Assembly (NCBI GenBank): GCA_021845905.1 | Contig: JAJZVA010000003.1 | Location: 75,169 to 139,168, forward strand | Origin: Pseudomonadota bacterium | GTDB lineage: Bacteria > Pseudomonadota > Alphaproteobacteria > Micavibrionales > UBA2020 | DNA: 64,000 nt | Direction of reading: 5' to 3' | Shown here: one piece after another, positions 18,139 to 27,616 of the stretch | Layout: every line of letters begins with the position of its first letter | How positions within the stretch are numbered: the first letter of the stretch is position 1 | Notes under the pieces: generated by a model | Told to the model about the DNA's origin: nothing | Databases searched by the model: none | Seen by the model: the letters and a program-made list of their open reading frames with translations, nothing else | Program-made: the position numbers and the translations under genes

Positions 18139-19613
18139 CCCGAAATGTTCAGGTTGATCGTCCGCCCGTCGCGCAGGATCTGCACCTGCCATTGCGCGGT
18201 GTTCGCCTTCTCCAGAAACGCCTTCAGTTGCGCGACAGCCGTCACCTGCAATCCGTTGACGTTGGCGATGACATCTCCCTTTTGCAAGCCGATGATCGCG
18301 GCGGTGCCGCCCCTGACGTTGTAAACGACGACGCCTGCGCCGGAGCTCAACGGCCCCATCTCCTGCGCCAGCGCGGGCGAAATATTGGCGATGACCGCGC
18401 CCGCGAGCGGGTTATGCCCCTTGATCAGCGTCTTGTCGGCGGGCGGAACGGCCGGAGCCGGTTCGGCAGGGATGTCGAAGTGCATGATCTTCCCTTCGCG
18501 CGAAACCTTGAGATGGATCGTGCTGCCGATCGGCACGGTGCCGAGACGGAATTTCAGCGCCTCGGGATCCTGCACTTCCTTGCCGTTGATGGCGAGGACG
18601 ACGTCGCCGCGGCGGATACCAGCCTTGTCGGCAGGGCCGCCCTTGACCACCACCGTCGTCAGCGCGCCGTAAGTATTCTTCAAATTCAGGCTCTGGAGCA
18701 TGTCCTGCGTGACCGGCTGGCCGACCATGCCCGTCCAGGCGCGCGCGACCTTGCCGCCGTTGAGCGCGTCGGCGACGATCGCCCGCACCATGTTGGCGGG
18801 AATGGCGAAGCCGATGCCGAGCGAGCCGCCGTCCTTGGAATAAATCTCGCTGTTGATGCCGATCAGCCGCCCCCGCATGTCCACCAGCGCGCCGCCGGAA
18901 TTGCCGGGATTGATCGCCGCGTCGGTCTGGATGAAATAGCGGTAGTCGGAAATGCCGACGTCGGTGCGCGCGAGGCCGGAGACGATGCCGTTGGTCACCG
19001 TCTGCCCGACGCCGAACGGATCGCCGACCGCCAGCACGAGATCGCCCACTTCGACGTTGTCGCTGTCCGCCATCTTCAGCACCGGCAATTTTTCGCCGTG
19101 CGTGTCGATTTTGAGGATCGCAAGGTCGGTGCGCGGATCATCGAGGATCTTTTTGGCGTCGAACTCGCGCCCGTCGGACAGCACCACCCTGATCTTGGTC
19201 GCATTGGCGATGACGTGATGATTGGTGGCGATGATGCCGTCCGCCCCGACGATCACGCCCGAACCGAGCGAATGCTCGATCCGGTCGCGCGTCAGGCTGC
19301 CGAACTGTTGCGGCGGCGCGAACTGGCTGAAGAACGGATTGTTGAAGAACGGGCTGACGATCCTGTATTGCTGTTTGACGACGCGCTTGGCGTAGATATT
19401 CACCACCGCGGGCACCACCCTTTTCACCAGCGGCGCGAAGGTCAGTTGCATCTCTGCGATGGAAACGGGAACCTGTTGCCTGACTTGCGCCTTCTGCTGC
19501 AGCGGAACGGACTGAAGCACCGGAGCCTGCTGCGACGCCTGCGACGCGCGCGCGGCGCAGGGCGCAGTGCAGAAAAACAGCGCGCATATAAAAATGGCCG
19601 AAATTTTCTTCAT
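18135..19613 (-). CDS. Periplasmic serine protease, DegP/DegQ (Do) family
   Basis: A signal peptide (MKKISAIFICALFFCTAPCAARA) leads into a trypsin-like domain with catalytic His (TNHHVIANATK), Asp (RTDLAILKID) and Ser (INPGNSGGALVD), then two PDZ domains (about residues 270-360 and 395-485). Such proteases degrade or refold damaged envelope proteins. The second PDZ ends right at the C-terminus. The gene follows rplQ across a terminator hairpin, an order I recall as common in alphaproteobacteria. Confidence 0.95.
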   Translation of the reverse strand: MKKISAIFICALFFCTAPCAARASQASQQAPVLQSVPLQQKAQVRQQVPVSIAEMQLTFAPLVKRVVPAVVNIYAKRVVKQQYRIVSPFFNNPFFSQFAPPQQFGSLTRDRIEHSLGSGVIVGADGIIATNHHVIANATKIRVVLSDGREFDAKKILDDPRTDLAILKIDTHGEKLPVLKMADSDNVEVGDLVLAVGDPFGVGQTVTNGIVSGLARTDVGISDYRYFIQTDAAINPGNSGGALVDMRGRLIGINSEIYSKDGGSLGIGFAIPANMVRAIVADALNGGKVARAWTGMVGQPVTQDMLQSLNLKNTYGALTTVVVKGGPADKAGIRRGDVVLAINGKEVQDPEALKFRLGTVPIGSTIHLKVSREGKIMHFDIPAEPAPAVPPADKTLIKGHNPLAGAVIANISPALAQEMGPLSSGAGVVVYNVRGGTAAIIGLQKGDVIANVNGLQVTAVAQLKAFLEKANTAQWQVQILRDGRTINLNISG

Positions 19614-19670
19614 AATCTTCCCTTTCGCATATTTTTCTCAAAAAGCCGCCTTCAGTACGCTCACAGCGCG

Positions 19671-19706
19671 AAAAAGGGCGGAAGAATGAACTTCCGCCCT
19701 TTTTTT
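19671..19706. terminator. Bidirectional intrinsic terminator after rplQ
   Basis: A 9-bp perfect stem (GGGCGGAAG / CTTCCGCCC, 19676-19684 with 19691-19699) with a 6-nt loop is flanked by A5 on one side and T7 on the other, so it can stop transcription in either direction. It separates rplQ from the protease gene on the reverse strand. Confidence 0.85.
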
Positions 19707-19711
19707 ATATC

Positions 19712-20206
19712 TTATTTCACAAAAGTTAACCAGCGGCGGCTTTCTTTTTGGCCGGAGCTTTTTTTGGCTTTTGCCTTCTTTTCAGCAACCGGAGCGGCGG
19801 CGGCTTCTTCAGCCTTGTCCTGTCCGCTGTCCTTGCCCTTGGCGGCGCGGTCGCGGTCGACCAGCTCGATGATCGCGACGGCGGCGTTGTCGCCATGGCG
19901 GTAACCGGCCTTGTAAATACGGGTATAGCCGCCCTTGCGCTCCTGATAGCGCGGCGCGAGCACGTCGAACAGCTTCTTCAGCATCTCCGGATCGCGCAGG
20001 CGCGACTGGGCGAGGCGGCGATTGGCAAGACCGCCTTTTTTGCCGAGGGTGATCAGCTTCTCGACGAAGCCGCGCAGTTCTTTCGCTTTCGGCAACGTGG
20101 TGGTGATCTGCTCGTGCTTGATGAGGGCGACGGCCATGTTGGCGAACATCGCTTTGCGGTGAGGTGTTGTGACGCCGAGTTTACGGCCCGATTTGCTATG
20201 ACGCAT
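19712..20206 (-). CDS. rplQ: 50S ribosomal protein L17, with apparent C-terminal frameshift
   Basis: The core [24 protein letters not shown] and [24 protein letters not shown] is standard L17. A Lys/Ala-rich tail follows. In a run of seven A residues the frame reads [15 protein letters not shown]; deleting one A gives [10 protein letters not shown] ending at a TAA (19726-19728), the tail type expected in this lineage. Either the A run has slipped or this is a sequence error. The last gene of the alpha operon, after rpoA. Confidence 0.95.
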   Translation of the reverse strand: MRHSKSGRKLGVTTPHRKAMFANMAVALIKHEQITTTLPKAKELRGFVEKLITLGKKGGLANRRLAQSRLRDPEMLKKLFDVLAPRYQERKGGYTRIYKAGYRHGDNAAVAIIELVDRDRAAKGKDSGQDKAEEAAAAPVAEKKAKAKKSSGQKESRRWLTFVK

Positions 20207-20319
20207 AGCGCGGTTCTCCTTACGGTTGTCGCCTTACGCATAAGGCGGATTGCATGCACGATACCCTGTTTTCAGCAGTACCGCTTCGGGCACGATGCCC
20301 GTTTTAGTTCAAACTTGAC

Positions 20320-21336
20320 TCAAAACGGCTCTTCGAGACGTTTTGCGAGGTCTTCGATGTTCTCGGGCGGCCAGCCTTCGACTTTCATGCCGAGGTGCAG
20401 ACCCATATTGGTGAGGACTTCCTTGATCTCGTTGAGCGACTTGCGACCGAAGTTCGGAGTGCGGAGCATGTCCGCTTCCGTCTTCTGGACGAGGTCGCCG
20501 ATGTAAATGATATTGTCGTTCTTGAGGCAGTTGGCCGAGCGCACCGAAAGCTCCAGCTCTTCGACCTTGCGGAGCAGGTGGCGGCTGAACGGCAGTTCGT
20601 CCTTGTCTTCTTCCTTGGCGACCGATTCCGGCTCCTGGAAGTTGACGAACACCTGCAACTGGTCTTGCAGGATGCGCGCGGCATAGGCCACGGCGTCTTC
20701 CGGCTTGATCGTGCCGTTGGTCTCGACGTCGAGCACCAGCTTGTCGTAGTCGGTGATCTGGCCGACGCGGGTGTCTTCCACCTTGTAGGACACGCGGCGG
20801 ACGGGGCTGAAAATGCTGTCGACCGGGATGAGGCCGATCGGCGCGTCTTCGGCGCGGTTCTGCGCCGCCGGGCGGTAGCCCTTGCCGGTGCTGACCGAGA
20901 ACTCCATGTTGAGCTTGGCGCCGTTACCGAGCGTGCAGATGACGAGATCGGGGTTGGTGATTTCGATGTCGGCGCTCGTCTCGATCATGCCGGCCTTGAC
21001 CTCGCACGGCCCTTCGGCGCGCAGGGAGACTTTTTTCGTGCCTTCGGCGTGCATGCGGAGCGCGATGTTCTTGACGTTGAGGACGATGTCCGTCACGTCT
21101 TCGCGCACGCCGTCGATGGAGGAAAACTCGTGGAGCACGCCGTCGATCTTGATCGAGGTGATCGCTGCGCCTTGCAGGGAAGACAAAAGAACGCGGCGAA
21201 GCGCATTGCCGAGCGTCAGGCCGTAGCCGCGTTCCAGCGGCTCGACGACGACGGTGCCGTGGCGGGCGGGATCTTTGGACGTGGTGACTTCAATCTTGTT
21301 CGGTTTGATAAGCTCTTGCCAATTTTTCTGTATCAA
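20320..21336 (-). CDS. rpoA: RNA polymerase alpha subunit
   Basis: The 338-residue protein has the N-terminal dimerisation domain ([24 protein letters not shown]) that nucleates polymerase assembly, an acidic linker, and the C-terminal DNA/activator-binding domain ([16 protein letters not shown] through [14 protein letters not shown]). The length is normal. It lies between rpsK and rplQ in the conserved alpha operon order. A 113-bp gap with two small hairpins separates it from rplQ. Confidence 0.98.
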   Translation of the reverse strand: MIQKNWQELIKPNKIEVTTSKDPARHGTVVVEPLERGYGLTLGNALRRVLLSSLQGAAITSIKIDGVLHEFSSIDGVREDVTDIVLNVKNIALRMHAEGTKKVSLRAEGPCEVKAGMIETSADIEITNPDLVICTLGNGAKLNMEFSVSTGKGYRPAAQNRAEDAPIGLIPVDSIFSPVRRVSYKVEDTRVGQITDYDKLVLDVETNGTIKPEDAVAYAARILQDQLQVFVNFQEPESVAKEEDKDELPFSRHLLRKVEELELSVRSANCLKNDNIIYIGDLVQKTEADMLRTPNFGRKSLNEIKEVLTNMGLHLGMKVEGWPPENIEDLAKRLEEPF

Positions 21337-21389
21337 GGTCAGCCCCTCTTTTTGCGGTAAACGTTTATGACGGAACGGGTATTATAAAC

Positions 21390-21809
21390 TTAAACGCGGC
21401 GGCGCTTGCGCGGGCGGCAGCCGTTGTGCGGCACCGGCGTGATGTCGACGATCGAATTGATCGTGAAGCCGACCGACTGCAACGCGCGCAAAGCCGATTC
21501 GCGGCCCGAACCCGGACCCTTGACCAGCACTTCGAGCGTCTTGACGCCGTGTTCCTGCGCCTTGCGCCCGGCATCTTCCGCGGCGATCTGCGCGGCATAG
21601 GGAGTCGATTTGCGCGAGCCCTTGAAGCCCTGATGGCCGGCGGTGGACCAGGCCAGCGTGTTGCCTTGCGCGTCGGTGATGGTGACGATGGTGTTGTTGA
21701 ACGTGGAATTCACGTGCGCCGTGCCCGTCGTCACGTTCTTGCGTTCTTTTTTGCGCGGGCGGGCTGCCGACTTGTCGGAAGACGCTGCTTTTTTCTGTTC
21801 TTTGGCCAT
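21390..21809 (-). CDS. rpsK: 30S ribosomal protein S11
   Basis: The S11 platform protein shows the core [22 protein letters not shown] and the conserved end [18 protein letters not shown]. At 139 residues it carries about ten extra basic residues at the N-terminus ([21 protein letters not shown]). It lies between rpsM and rpoA. Confidence 0.98.
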   Translation of the reverse strand: MAKEQKKAASSDKSAARPRKKERKNVTTGTAHVNSTFNNTIVTITDAQGNTLAWSTAGHQGFKGSRKSTPYAAQIAAEDAGRKAQEHGVKTLEVLVKGPGSGRESALRALQSVGFTINSIVDITPVPHNGCRPRKRRRV

Positions 21810-21832
21810 TGTTTATTCTGCTTTCACTGGGA

Positions 21833-22216
21833 TTATTTCTTCGTCGCCGCCATCTTCTTGCCGGCAATCGTCTTGCGCGGACCCTTGCGCGTGCGCGCGT
21901 TGGTCTTGGTGCGCTGGCCGCGGACAGGCAGGCCCTTGCGGTGGCGCAGGCCGCGGTAGCAACCGAGGTCCATCAGGCGCTTGATGCTCATGGCGATTTC
22001 GCGGCGCAGTTCGCCTTCGACCTTGCAACTTGCCTTGATCGCATCGCGGATGCGGTTCAGCTCGTCCTCGGAGAGCGCGTTGACGCGCTTGCCCCAGGGA
22101 ACGCCAGCCGTTTCAAGAAGCTTCTTGGCGGTCGTGCGGCCGATGCCGTGGATATAGGTCAGCGCAATGCCGACGACTTTTTCGGTGGGTATATTGACAC
22201 CTTCGATACGTGCCAC
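21833..22216 (-). CDS. rpsM: 30S ribosomal protein S13
   Basis: S13 sits in the 30S head and contacts the P-site tRNA. The sequence opens [26 protein letters not shown] with the helix-hairpin-helix region and ends in a basic tail ([19 protein letters not shown]). It is the first gene of the alpha operon here and has its own promoter about 60 bp upstream. Confidence 0.98.
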   Translation of the reverse strand: MARIEGVNIPTEKVVGIALTYIHGIGRTTAKKLLETAGVPWGKRVNALSEDELNRIRDAIKASCKVEGELRREIAMSIKRLMDLGCYRGLRHRKGLPVRGQRTKTNARTRKGPRKTIAGKKMAATKK

Positions 22217-22280
22217 TGAGAATCTCCTTCATTCAGGACAAAAATTACATCTCGCAGGCCAGAACCAGGCGAGTCGGCGC

Positions 22281-22308
22281 ATTATAGGAGAAGAGCGGGA
22301 TACGTCAA
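22281..22308 (-). promoter_or_regulatory. Sigma-70 promoter for rpsM-rpsK-rpoA-rplQ
   Basis: On the reverse strand TTGACG (22308-22303), a 16-bp spacer and a perfect TATAAT (22286-22281) stand 65 bp before the rpsM start, inside the 157-bp gap after adk. The alpha operon can therefore be transcribed independently of the spc operon. Confidence 0.75.
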
Positions 22309-22373
22309 CAGTATATTTACCTTATTGAAGAGAAAACCCGGTTTTTCATGCTTTTGGCATAAAAAGTTAATTT

Positions 22374-23066
22374 TTAGCCGTTTTTCTTGGCCTGAACACC
22401 CTGAGACGATGCCTTTTTCGCTCCGAAAAGGGCGAGAATCGCCGCCGTGACATCTTTCATGGGAGCCATGCCGTCGACTGTTTTCAATAATCCGCGCTCC
22501 TCGTAGAAGGGGAGAATCGGTTTGGTCTGGCTGTGATAGGTCTCGAGACGGGTGCGAACAGTCTCGGCATTGTCGTCGGCGCGGCGGGTGAACTTGCCTT
22601 GCGCGCCGCATTTGTCGCAGGTATCGGGGGCGTGCGGCTTCTTGAACGTGTCGTGATAGCCTTCGCCGCAAACCGCGCAGGTGAAGCGGCCGGAAACGCG
22701 CTCGACCAAAGCCTCGTCGTCCACGGCCATCTGCACCGCCGCGTCGAGCGCGATGCCCTTGTTCTTCAGCATCTCTTCCAGCGCCTCGGCTTGCGCGACC
22801 GTGCGCGGGAAGCCGTCGAGGATGAAGCCGTTCTTGCAGTCCGGCTGGTCGAGCCGCGCGGCGATCATCTTGATGGTGATTTCGTCCGGCACCAGCGTGC
22901 CGGCCTTGAGGATCGCCTCGACCTGCTGCCCCAGCGCCGTCTTGTTCTTGATGTTCTCGCGGAAGAGATCTCCGGCGGCGATGTGGACGATGCCGTATTC
23001 TTCCGTCAGGATGCGCGCCTGCGTGCCTTTGCCCGCGCCCGGCGGCCCCAGAAGGATGATCCTCAT
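22374..23066 (-). CDS. adk: Adenylate kinase, zinc-LID type
   Basis: Adk interconverts ATP, AMP and ADP. The P-loop GPPGAGKGTQA begins the protein; the AMP site ILDGFPRTVAQAEAL follows. The LID domain has two CxxC pairs (CAVCG and CDKCG, about residues 131-154), implying a structural zinc ion, unlike the E. coli enzyme. A basic C-terminal extension (KKASSQGVQAKKNG) is unusual. The start overlaps the secY stop by 4 nt (ATGA). Confidence 0.97.
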   Translation of the reverse strand: MRIILLGPPGAGKGTQARILTEEYGIVHIAAGDLFRENIKNKTALGQQVEAILKAGTLVPDEITIKMIAARLDQPDCKNGFILDGFPRTVAQAEALEEMLKNKGIALDAAVQMAVDDEALVERVSGRFTCAVCGEGYHDTFKKPHAPDTCDKCGAQGKFTRRADDNAETVRTRLETYHSQTKPILPFYEERGLLKTVDGMAPMKDVTAAILALFGAKKASSQGVQAKKNG

Positions 23067-24412
23067 TTGCGCGACCCTCTCAGCTTGGTTTTCTTGATCA
23101 GGCCTTCATACTGGTGGGCGATCAGATGGGAGTGGATCTGCGCCACCGTGTCCATCATCACGACGACGGTGATGAGCAGGCTCGTGCCGCCGAAATAAAA
23201 CGGCAGGCTGAACTTGGAGATCAGAAACTCCGGCAAAAGGCACACCACGACCAGATAGGCCGAGCCGATGACGGTAATGCGGGTCAGCACGTAATCCATG
23301 TAATCCGCCGTCGCCTGCCCCGGACGGTAGCCCGGAATGAACCCGCCGTATTTGCGCAGGTTGTCCGCTGTTTCGTCGGGATTGAAGACGATCGCCGTGT
23401 AGAAGAACGTGAAGAACACGATCAAAAACCCGTAAGAGAACATATAAAGCGGCTGGCCGTGCTGCAGGTTGCGCGACATCCAGTCCATGATCGAGCTGTT
23501 TTTGCCGATGCCGGAGAAGTTGACGATCGTCAGCGGCAACAGCAACAGCGACGAGGCGAAGATCGGCGGAATGACGCCCGAGGTATTGAGCTTGAGCGGC
23601 ATATGGCTCGAATCGCCGCCGGACATGCGGTTGCCGACCATGCGCTTTGGATATTGCAGGATGATGCGGCGGTAGGCGCGCTCCATGAAGACGATGAAGC
23701 CGACGACGACGATCACCATGACGATGATGCCGAGAATGGTCAGCGGCGACAGCGCGCCCTGCTGACCGAGCGCGAGGACCGCGCCGACCGCGCTCGGAAT
23801 GCGCGAGACGATGCCCGCGAAGATGATCAGCGACTGGCCGTTGCCGACGCCGCGCGCCGTGATCTGCTCGCCGATCCACATCAGGAAGATCGTGCCGCCG
23901 ACGATGGTGATGACGGTGGTGATGCGGAAGAAGATGCCGGGATCGATCACCGCGGACATGCCGCCGGGGCCTTGCATGTGCTCCAGCCCGGCCGCGAGGC
24001 CGTAAGCCTGCAACGCCGCGAGCAGGATGGTGAAATAGCGCGTGTACTGGTTGATTTTCTGGCGTCCCGCCTCGCCTTCCTTCTTCAGGGCTTCGAGTTG
24101 CGGGTTCATCGACGTCAAAATCTGGATGATGATCGACGCCGAGATGTAGGGCATGATGTTGAGCGCGAAAATCGACATGCGCTTCAGGGCGCCGCCCGAG
24201 AACATGTTGAACATGTCGAGCACGCCGCCGGAATGCTGCTGGAAAATGCTCTGCCAGATCTGCGGGTCGATCCCCGGCAGCGGGATGAACGTGCCGATGC
24301 GGAACACCAACAGCGCGCCGAGGGTGAACCACAGGCGCTTTTTCAGCTCCGTCGCCTTGGAAAAAGCCGAAAAGTTGAGATTGGAGGCGAATTGTTCGAT
24401 ATCCGATGACAC
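23063..24412 (-). CDS. secY: Protein translocase subunit SecY
   Basis: SecY forms the inner-membrane protein-conducting channel with SecE and SecG. Ten membrane segments are recognisable, with the plug region near LPGIDPQIWQ and the conserved loop GEQITARGVGNGQSLIIFAGI. The start is a GTG (VSSDIEQFAS) chosen because AGAGGAG lies 8 nt upstream; upstream alternative codons lack such a site. At 449 residues it has standard length. A hairpin and a promoter precede it, so it can be transcribed apart from rplO. Confidence 0.97.
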   Translation of the reverse strand: MSSDIEQFASNLNFSAFSKATELKKRLWFTLGALLVFRIGTFIPLPGIDPQIWQSIFQQHSGGVLDMFNMFSGGALKRMSIFALNIMPYISASIIIQILTSMNPQLEALKKEGEAGRQKINQYTRYFTILLAALQAYGLAAGLEHMQGPGGMSAVIDPGIFFRITTVITIVGGTIFLMWIGEQITARGVGNGQSLIIFAGIVSRIPSAVGAVLALGQQGALSPLTILGIIVMVIVVVGFIVFMERAYRRIILQYPKRMVGNRMSGGDSSHMPLKLNTSGVIPPIFASSLLLLPLTIVNFSGIGKNSSIMDWMSRNLQHGQPLYMFSYGFLIVFFTFFYTAIVFNPDETADNLRKYGGFIPGYRPGQATADYMDYVLTRITVIGSAYLVVVCLLPEFLISKFSLPFYFGGTSLLITVVVMMDTVAQIHSHLIAHQYEGLIKKTKLRGSRK

Positions 24413-24464
24413 TGGCGGGCTCCTCTGAAGTGGGGTCGTGCAAACATGACCTTGAACGGGCACA

Positions 24465-24493
24465 AGTCTAGGGCGATGAAATCACCGGGTCAA
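24465..24493 (-). promoter_or_regulatory. Putative secY promoter inside the spc operon
   Basis: Reverse-strand TTGACC (24493-24488), a 17-bp spacer and TAGACT (24470-24465) lie about 50 bp before the secY GTG. It is a moderate match but well placed after the hairpin at 24553-24581. Confidence 0.5.
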
Positions 24494-24548
24494 TAGCTAT
24501 AAAGTTTGAGCGATGACGCAGATTGCCCCCCCGAAACGCCCGGGCATG

Positions 24549-24581
24549 AAAACGCGCGGGAACAAAAAACGCTCCCGCGCG
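24549..24581 (-). terminator. Hairpin between rplO and secY (attenuator or weak terminator)
   Basis: A 9-bp GC stem (CGCGCGGGA / TCCCGCGCG, 24553-24561 with 24573-24581), loop of 11, is followed on the reverse strand by only four T residues. It sits in a 198-bp gap, far longer than most other gaps in this ribosomal block, so it may reduce read-through into secY. Confidence 0.55.
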
Positions 24582-24610
24582 GCTTTTCGCGCCTGAAACC
24601 GAATTCAGGC

Positions 24611-25150
24611 TTATTTTTTTGCGGTCTTTTTGGCCAGCTTGGCTTGCTCTTTTTTGCCGGGCTTGCCTTTGAGGAGCTTGTTGACCTTCGCGGGCAAAAT
24701 CTCGACCTTGCCGCCCGCTTTTTCAACGGCGGTGACGGCGCCCTTGGTCGCGCCCGTCACGACGACGGTCAGCTTGTCTTTCAGCGGCTTGCGGCCGGCG
24801 ACGACACGCAGGCCATCCTTGCCGCCGCGGACAACGCCCGCATCGAGCAACAAGGCGAGATCGATCGTCTTGGCGGCGGAAATCTTCTTCGACGCCACGG
24901 CTTCCTGCAAATCGTCGAGATTGATCTCGGCATAGGATTTGGCGGTGTAATTTTTGAAACCGCGCTTCGGAATGCGGCGGAGCAACGGCATCTGGCCGCC
25001 TTCAAAGCCCTTGATGGCCACGCCGGAGCGCGCCTTCTGACCCTTGACGCCGCGGCCGGACGTTTTGCCCTTGCCGGAACCGATGCCGCGGCCGACGGTG
25101 ATTGGCGCCTTGCGGGCGCCGGGATTGTCTCTGAGTTGATTGAGTTTCAT
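24611..25150 (-). CDS. rplO: 50S ribosomal protein L15
   Basis: L15 is an assembly protein of the large subunit. The start [34 protein letters not shown] is characteristic, with [17 protein letters not shown]. The C-terminus extends the usual fold with a Lys-rich tail ([15 protein letters not shown]), making 179 residues rather than about 145-160. The small unknown gene at 25183-25440 separates it from rpmD. Confidence 0.98.
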   Translation of the reverse strand: MKLNQLRDNPGARKAPITVGRGIGSGKGKTSGRGVKGQKARSGVAIKGFEGGQMPLLRRIPKRGFKNYTAKSYAEINLDDLQEAVASKKISAAKTIDLALLLDAGVVRGGKDGLRVVAGRKPLKDKLTVVVTGATKGAVTAVEKAGGKVEILPAKVNKLLKGKPGKKEQAKLAKKTAKK

Positions 25151-25182
25151 GATCTTCTTCCTTATTTTCGAATTTCCGGCGT

Positions 25183-25440
25183 TTAAATCCTGGGACCTTT
25201 GTGTTCCCTGATAATGTCATGCGCCTTCCAAAGAAGGCCGACCATCTTCTTTCCCTCTTCGAAAGAGGATTCGACTTGCGTCACCCTGTACACAAGCCCC
25301 TTCATCGGCAGGGAAATATCATCATCCGTGATATGCTCCCTGCAAAAGCGCAATGCGGAATCGAAAACGCTCCGCCCGGCGGGAATGGCCCTGCTGGCGG
25401 CGTTGAAATGATCCTGCAATTTTGCGTAGAGCGTCGTCAT
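25183..25440 (-). CDS. Unknown 85-aa protein inserted in the spc operon
   Basis: This gene lies between rpmD and rplO, where other bacteria have no gene. The 85-residue product begins [20 protein letters not shown] and is predicted mostly helical ([33 protein letters not shown]) with one short beta-like part ([11 protein letters not shown]). It has no signal peptide or membrane segment. The ribosome-binding site AGGGA lies 6 nt before the ATG, 10 nt after the rpmD stop, so it should be translated with ribosomal proteins. I know no family. DHFNAAS also occurs in the ART-like protein at 8390-9031. Confidence 0.75.
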   Translation of the reverse strand: MTTLYAKLQDHFNAASRAIPAGRSVFDSALRFCREHITDDDISLPMKGLVYRVTQVESSFEEGKKMVGLLWKAHDIIREHKGPRI

Positions 25441-25450
25441 TTTTTCCCTG

Positions 25451-25693
25451 TTATGCGGCGTCTTCGACCACAACGAGATGTTTGACCACGTTGATCATTC
25501 CGCGCACCGCGGGCGTGTCTTCCAGCACCTTCGAGCGGTGGCGCTTGTTGAGACCGAGGCCGATCAGCGTCGCCTGCTGCACGTCGATGCGGCCGATCGG
25601 GCTGCCGACTTGCGTGACTTTTATCTTCTTGCCGGATTTGGCGGCGGCTTTGGGCGCGGCCTTCTTCGCGGTCGTCTTTTTCGCTTCAGCCAT
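25451..25693 (-). CDS. rpmD: 50S ribosomal protein L30 with basic N-terminal extension
   Basis: The L30 core ([31 protein letters not shown], ending [14 protein letters not shown]) is preceded by about 21 extra residues rich in Lys and Ala ([20 protein letters not shown]), giving 80 residues where about 60 is usual. The ATG overlaps the rpsE stop (TAATG). Confidence 0.96.
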   Translation of the reverse strand: MAEAKKTTAKKAAPKAAAKSGKKIKVTQVGSPIGRIDVQQATLIGLGLNKRHRSKVLEDTPAVRGMINVVKHLVVVEDAA

Positions 25694-26265
25694 TATGCAG
25701 TCTCCTTCGCATCGTTCTTGCGGCCCAGCACTTCGTTGACGCGGCGGCCGCGGCGGCCTGCGACCATGCGCGGGCTTTCCATGATTTCGAAAGCGGCGAG
25801 CGCGGCCTTCACCATGTTGTAGGGATTGGGCGATCCAAGGTTCTTCGCCACGACGTCATGCACGCCGAGCACTTCGAACACGGCGCGGAGCGGGCCGCCG
25901 GCGATGATGCCGGTACCGGCGGGCGCGGTGCGCAAGCGCACGCGGCCTGCGCCGAAACGCGCCTCGACGTCGTGATGGATCGTGCGGGCATCACGCAGGG
26001 GCACGCGCACCATATGGCGCTTGGCCTGGTCCGTCGCCTTCTTGATCGCTTCGGGAACTTCGCGCGCCTTGCCGGAACCGACGCCGATGCGGCCGCGGCC
26101 GTCGCCAACCACCATGATCGCCGCAAAACCCATGCGGCGGCCGCCTTTGACCGTCTTGGAGACGCGGTTGACAGCGACAAGGCGTTCCTGCAGTTCACTG
26201 CCTTCTTCACGGCCCTCGCGCGGCTTGCCTTTGTTTTCTCTCGGAGCTTTTTTCGGTTCTGCCAT
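25693..26265 (-). CDS. rpsE: 30S ribosomal protein S5
   Basis: The 190-residue protein carries the double-stranded RNA-binding N-domain ([20 protein letters not shown]) and the C-terminal domain ([22 protein letters not shown]) typical of S5, which affects decoding accuracy. The N-terminus has a charged extension ([20 protein letters not shown]). It follows rplR by 12 nt. Confidence 0.98.
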   Translation of the reverse strand: MAEPKKAPRENKGKPREGREEGSELQERLVAVNRVSKTVKGGRRMGFAAIMVVGDGRGRIGVGSGKAREVPEAIKKATDQAKRHMVRVPLRDARTIHHDVEARFGAGRVRLRTAPAGTGIIAGGPLRAVFEVLGVHDVVAKNLGSPNPYNMVKAALAAFEIMESPRMVAGRRGRRVNEVLGRKNDAKETA

Positions 26266-26277
26266 TTTTCTCTTCCT

Positions 26278-26640
26278 TTAAAACGATAAGCCGGCTTCGC
26301 GCGCCGCTTCAGCCAAGGCCTTGACGCGGCCGTGATACATGTAGGAGCCCCGGTCGAACGCGACCTGCTCGACGCCCGCCTTCTTGGCGCGCTCGGCGAC
26401 GAGCTTGCCCACGGCGGCGGCGGCGTCCTTGTTATGCGTGCTCTTCAGGCTTTTGCGCAGACCCGCGTCCATCGTCGAAGCGGCGGCGAGCGTCAGCCCG
26501 GTCGCGTCGTTGATGACTTGCGCGTAGATATGGTGCGCGGAGCGATGCACGCTGAGGCGCGGACGGTTGTTCTTTTCCGTCGCGTGCTTGACGGCTTTGC
26601 GGACCCGCCACTTGCGGCGCTGTTCTGACGTTGTTTTCAT
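26278..26640 (-). CDS. rplR: 50S ribosomal protein L18
   Basis: L18 binds 5S rRNA. Recognisable parts are [23 protein letters not shown] and the end [28 protein letters not shown]. The 120-residue length is normal, and it lies between rplF and rpsE in the usual order. Confidence 0.98.
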   Translation of the reverse strand: MKTTSEQRRKWRVRKAVKHATEKNNRPRLSVHRSAHHIYAQVINDATGLTLAAASTMDAGLRKSLKSTHNKDAAAAVGKLVAERAKKAGVEQVAFDRGSYMYHGRVKALAEAAREAGLSF

Positions 26641-26649
26641 GGTTTCACC

Positions 26650-27183
26650 TTACTTCTTTTTGCCTTCCTTGCGGCGGATGATTTGACCTTCGTAACGGAA
26701 GCCCTTGCCTTTGTACGGCTCCGGCGGCTTCATGTGATAAATCTCGGCGGCGACCTGACCGACCTTCTGCTTGTCGATGCCGGAAATTTCGATCTCCGTC
26801 TGCTTCGGCGCCTTGATTTCGATGCCTTGCGGCGTCTTGTAGTTGACTTCGTGGCTGAAGCCGATCTGCAGGACGAGATCCTTGCCCTTCATCGCGGCGC
26901 GGAAGCCGACGCCTTCGAGCAGGAGCTTCTCCGAATAACCTTCGGTCACGCCCTTGATCATGTTGCGCAGGTTGGAGGCCGTGGTGCCCCACATGTCCAT
27001 GGCGAAGCGCGCCTTGGACAAGGGTTTCAACGTCACCGCGCCGTCCCTGACCTCGGCGGAGACGTCGCTGACGAGATTGAGATGGAGCTCGCCCTTCTTG
27101 CCCTTGACCGTCATCTTGCCGCCGGCGACCTTGACGTCGACGCCTGCGGGGATTTTGATCGGGTGTTTTGCAATTCTTGACAT
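26650..27183 (-). CDS. rplF: 50S ribosomal protein L6
   Basis: L6 contacts the sarcin-ricin loop region. It begins MSRIAKHPIKIPAGVDV, has the duplicated fold, and ends with PEPYKGKGFRYEGQIIRRKEGKKK, the family signature. The 177-residue length is standard. It sits between rpsH and rplR. Confidence 0.98.
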   Translation of the reverse strand: MSRIAKHPIKIPAGVDVKVAGGKMTVKGKKGELHLNLVSDVSAEVRDGAVTLKPLSKARFAMDMWGTTASNLRNMIKGVTEGYSEKLLLEGVGFRAAMKGKDLVLQIGFSHEVNYKTPQGIEIKAPKQTEIEISGIDKQKVGQVAAEIYHMKPPEPYKGKGFRYEGQIIRRKEGKKK

Positions 27184-27201
27184 GACTTCAATACCCTTCG
27201 A

Positions 27202-27597
27202 TTAAAAGACCCGGCAGAGCAATTCGCCGCCCACATTCGCTTCGCGTGCTTCCTTGTCGGACATCACGCCACGCGAGGTGGAGAGGATCGAAATACCAAG
27301 GCCGTTGTAAACCCGCGGAACGTCCGCGACCTTTGAATAGACCCGGCGGCCGGGGCGGGAGATGCGCGCGATGTTGCGGATCACCGGCTGGCCTTCGGAA
27401 TACTTCAGCTCGACGCTCAGCTCGTTGGCGCCGTTTTCTTTTTGCGAAACGCTGTAGTCGCGGATGTAGCCCTCGCGCTTCAGAACCTCGAGCACGTTGA
27501 TGCGGTGCTTGGACGCCGGGCTGGAGACGGCCGTGAGGCGCGCCATCTGGCCGTTGCGGATGCGGGTGAGCAAATCTCCAAGAGGATCGTTAACCAT
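27202..27597 (-). CDS. rpsH: 30S ribosomal protein S8
   Basis: S8 is a primary 16S rRNA binder, and in E. coli represses the spc operon by binding the rplE leader. It opens MVNDPLGDLLTRIRNGQMA and ends with GISILSTSRGVMSDKEAREANVGGELLCRVF. The 131-residue length is normal. I did not find an obvious S8-site mimic here. Confidence 0.98.
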   Translation of the reverse strand: MVNDPLGDLLTRIRNGQMARLTAVSSPASKHRINVLEVLKREGYIRDYSVSQKENGANELSVELKYSEGQPVIRNIARISRPGRRVYSKVADVPRVYNGLGISILSTSRGVMSDKEAREANVGGELLCRVF

Positions 27598-27616
27598 TGT
27601 GTATTCTCCTTTCCTC

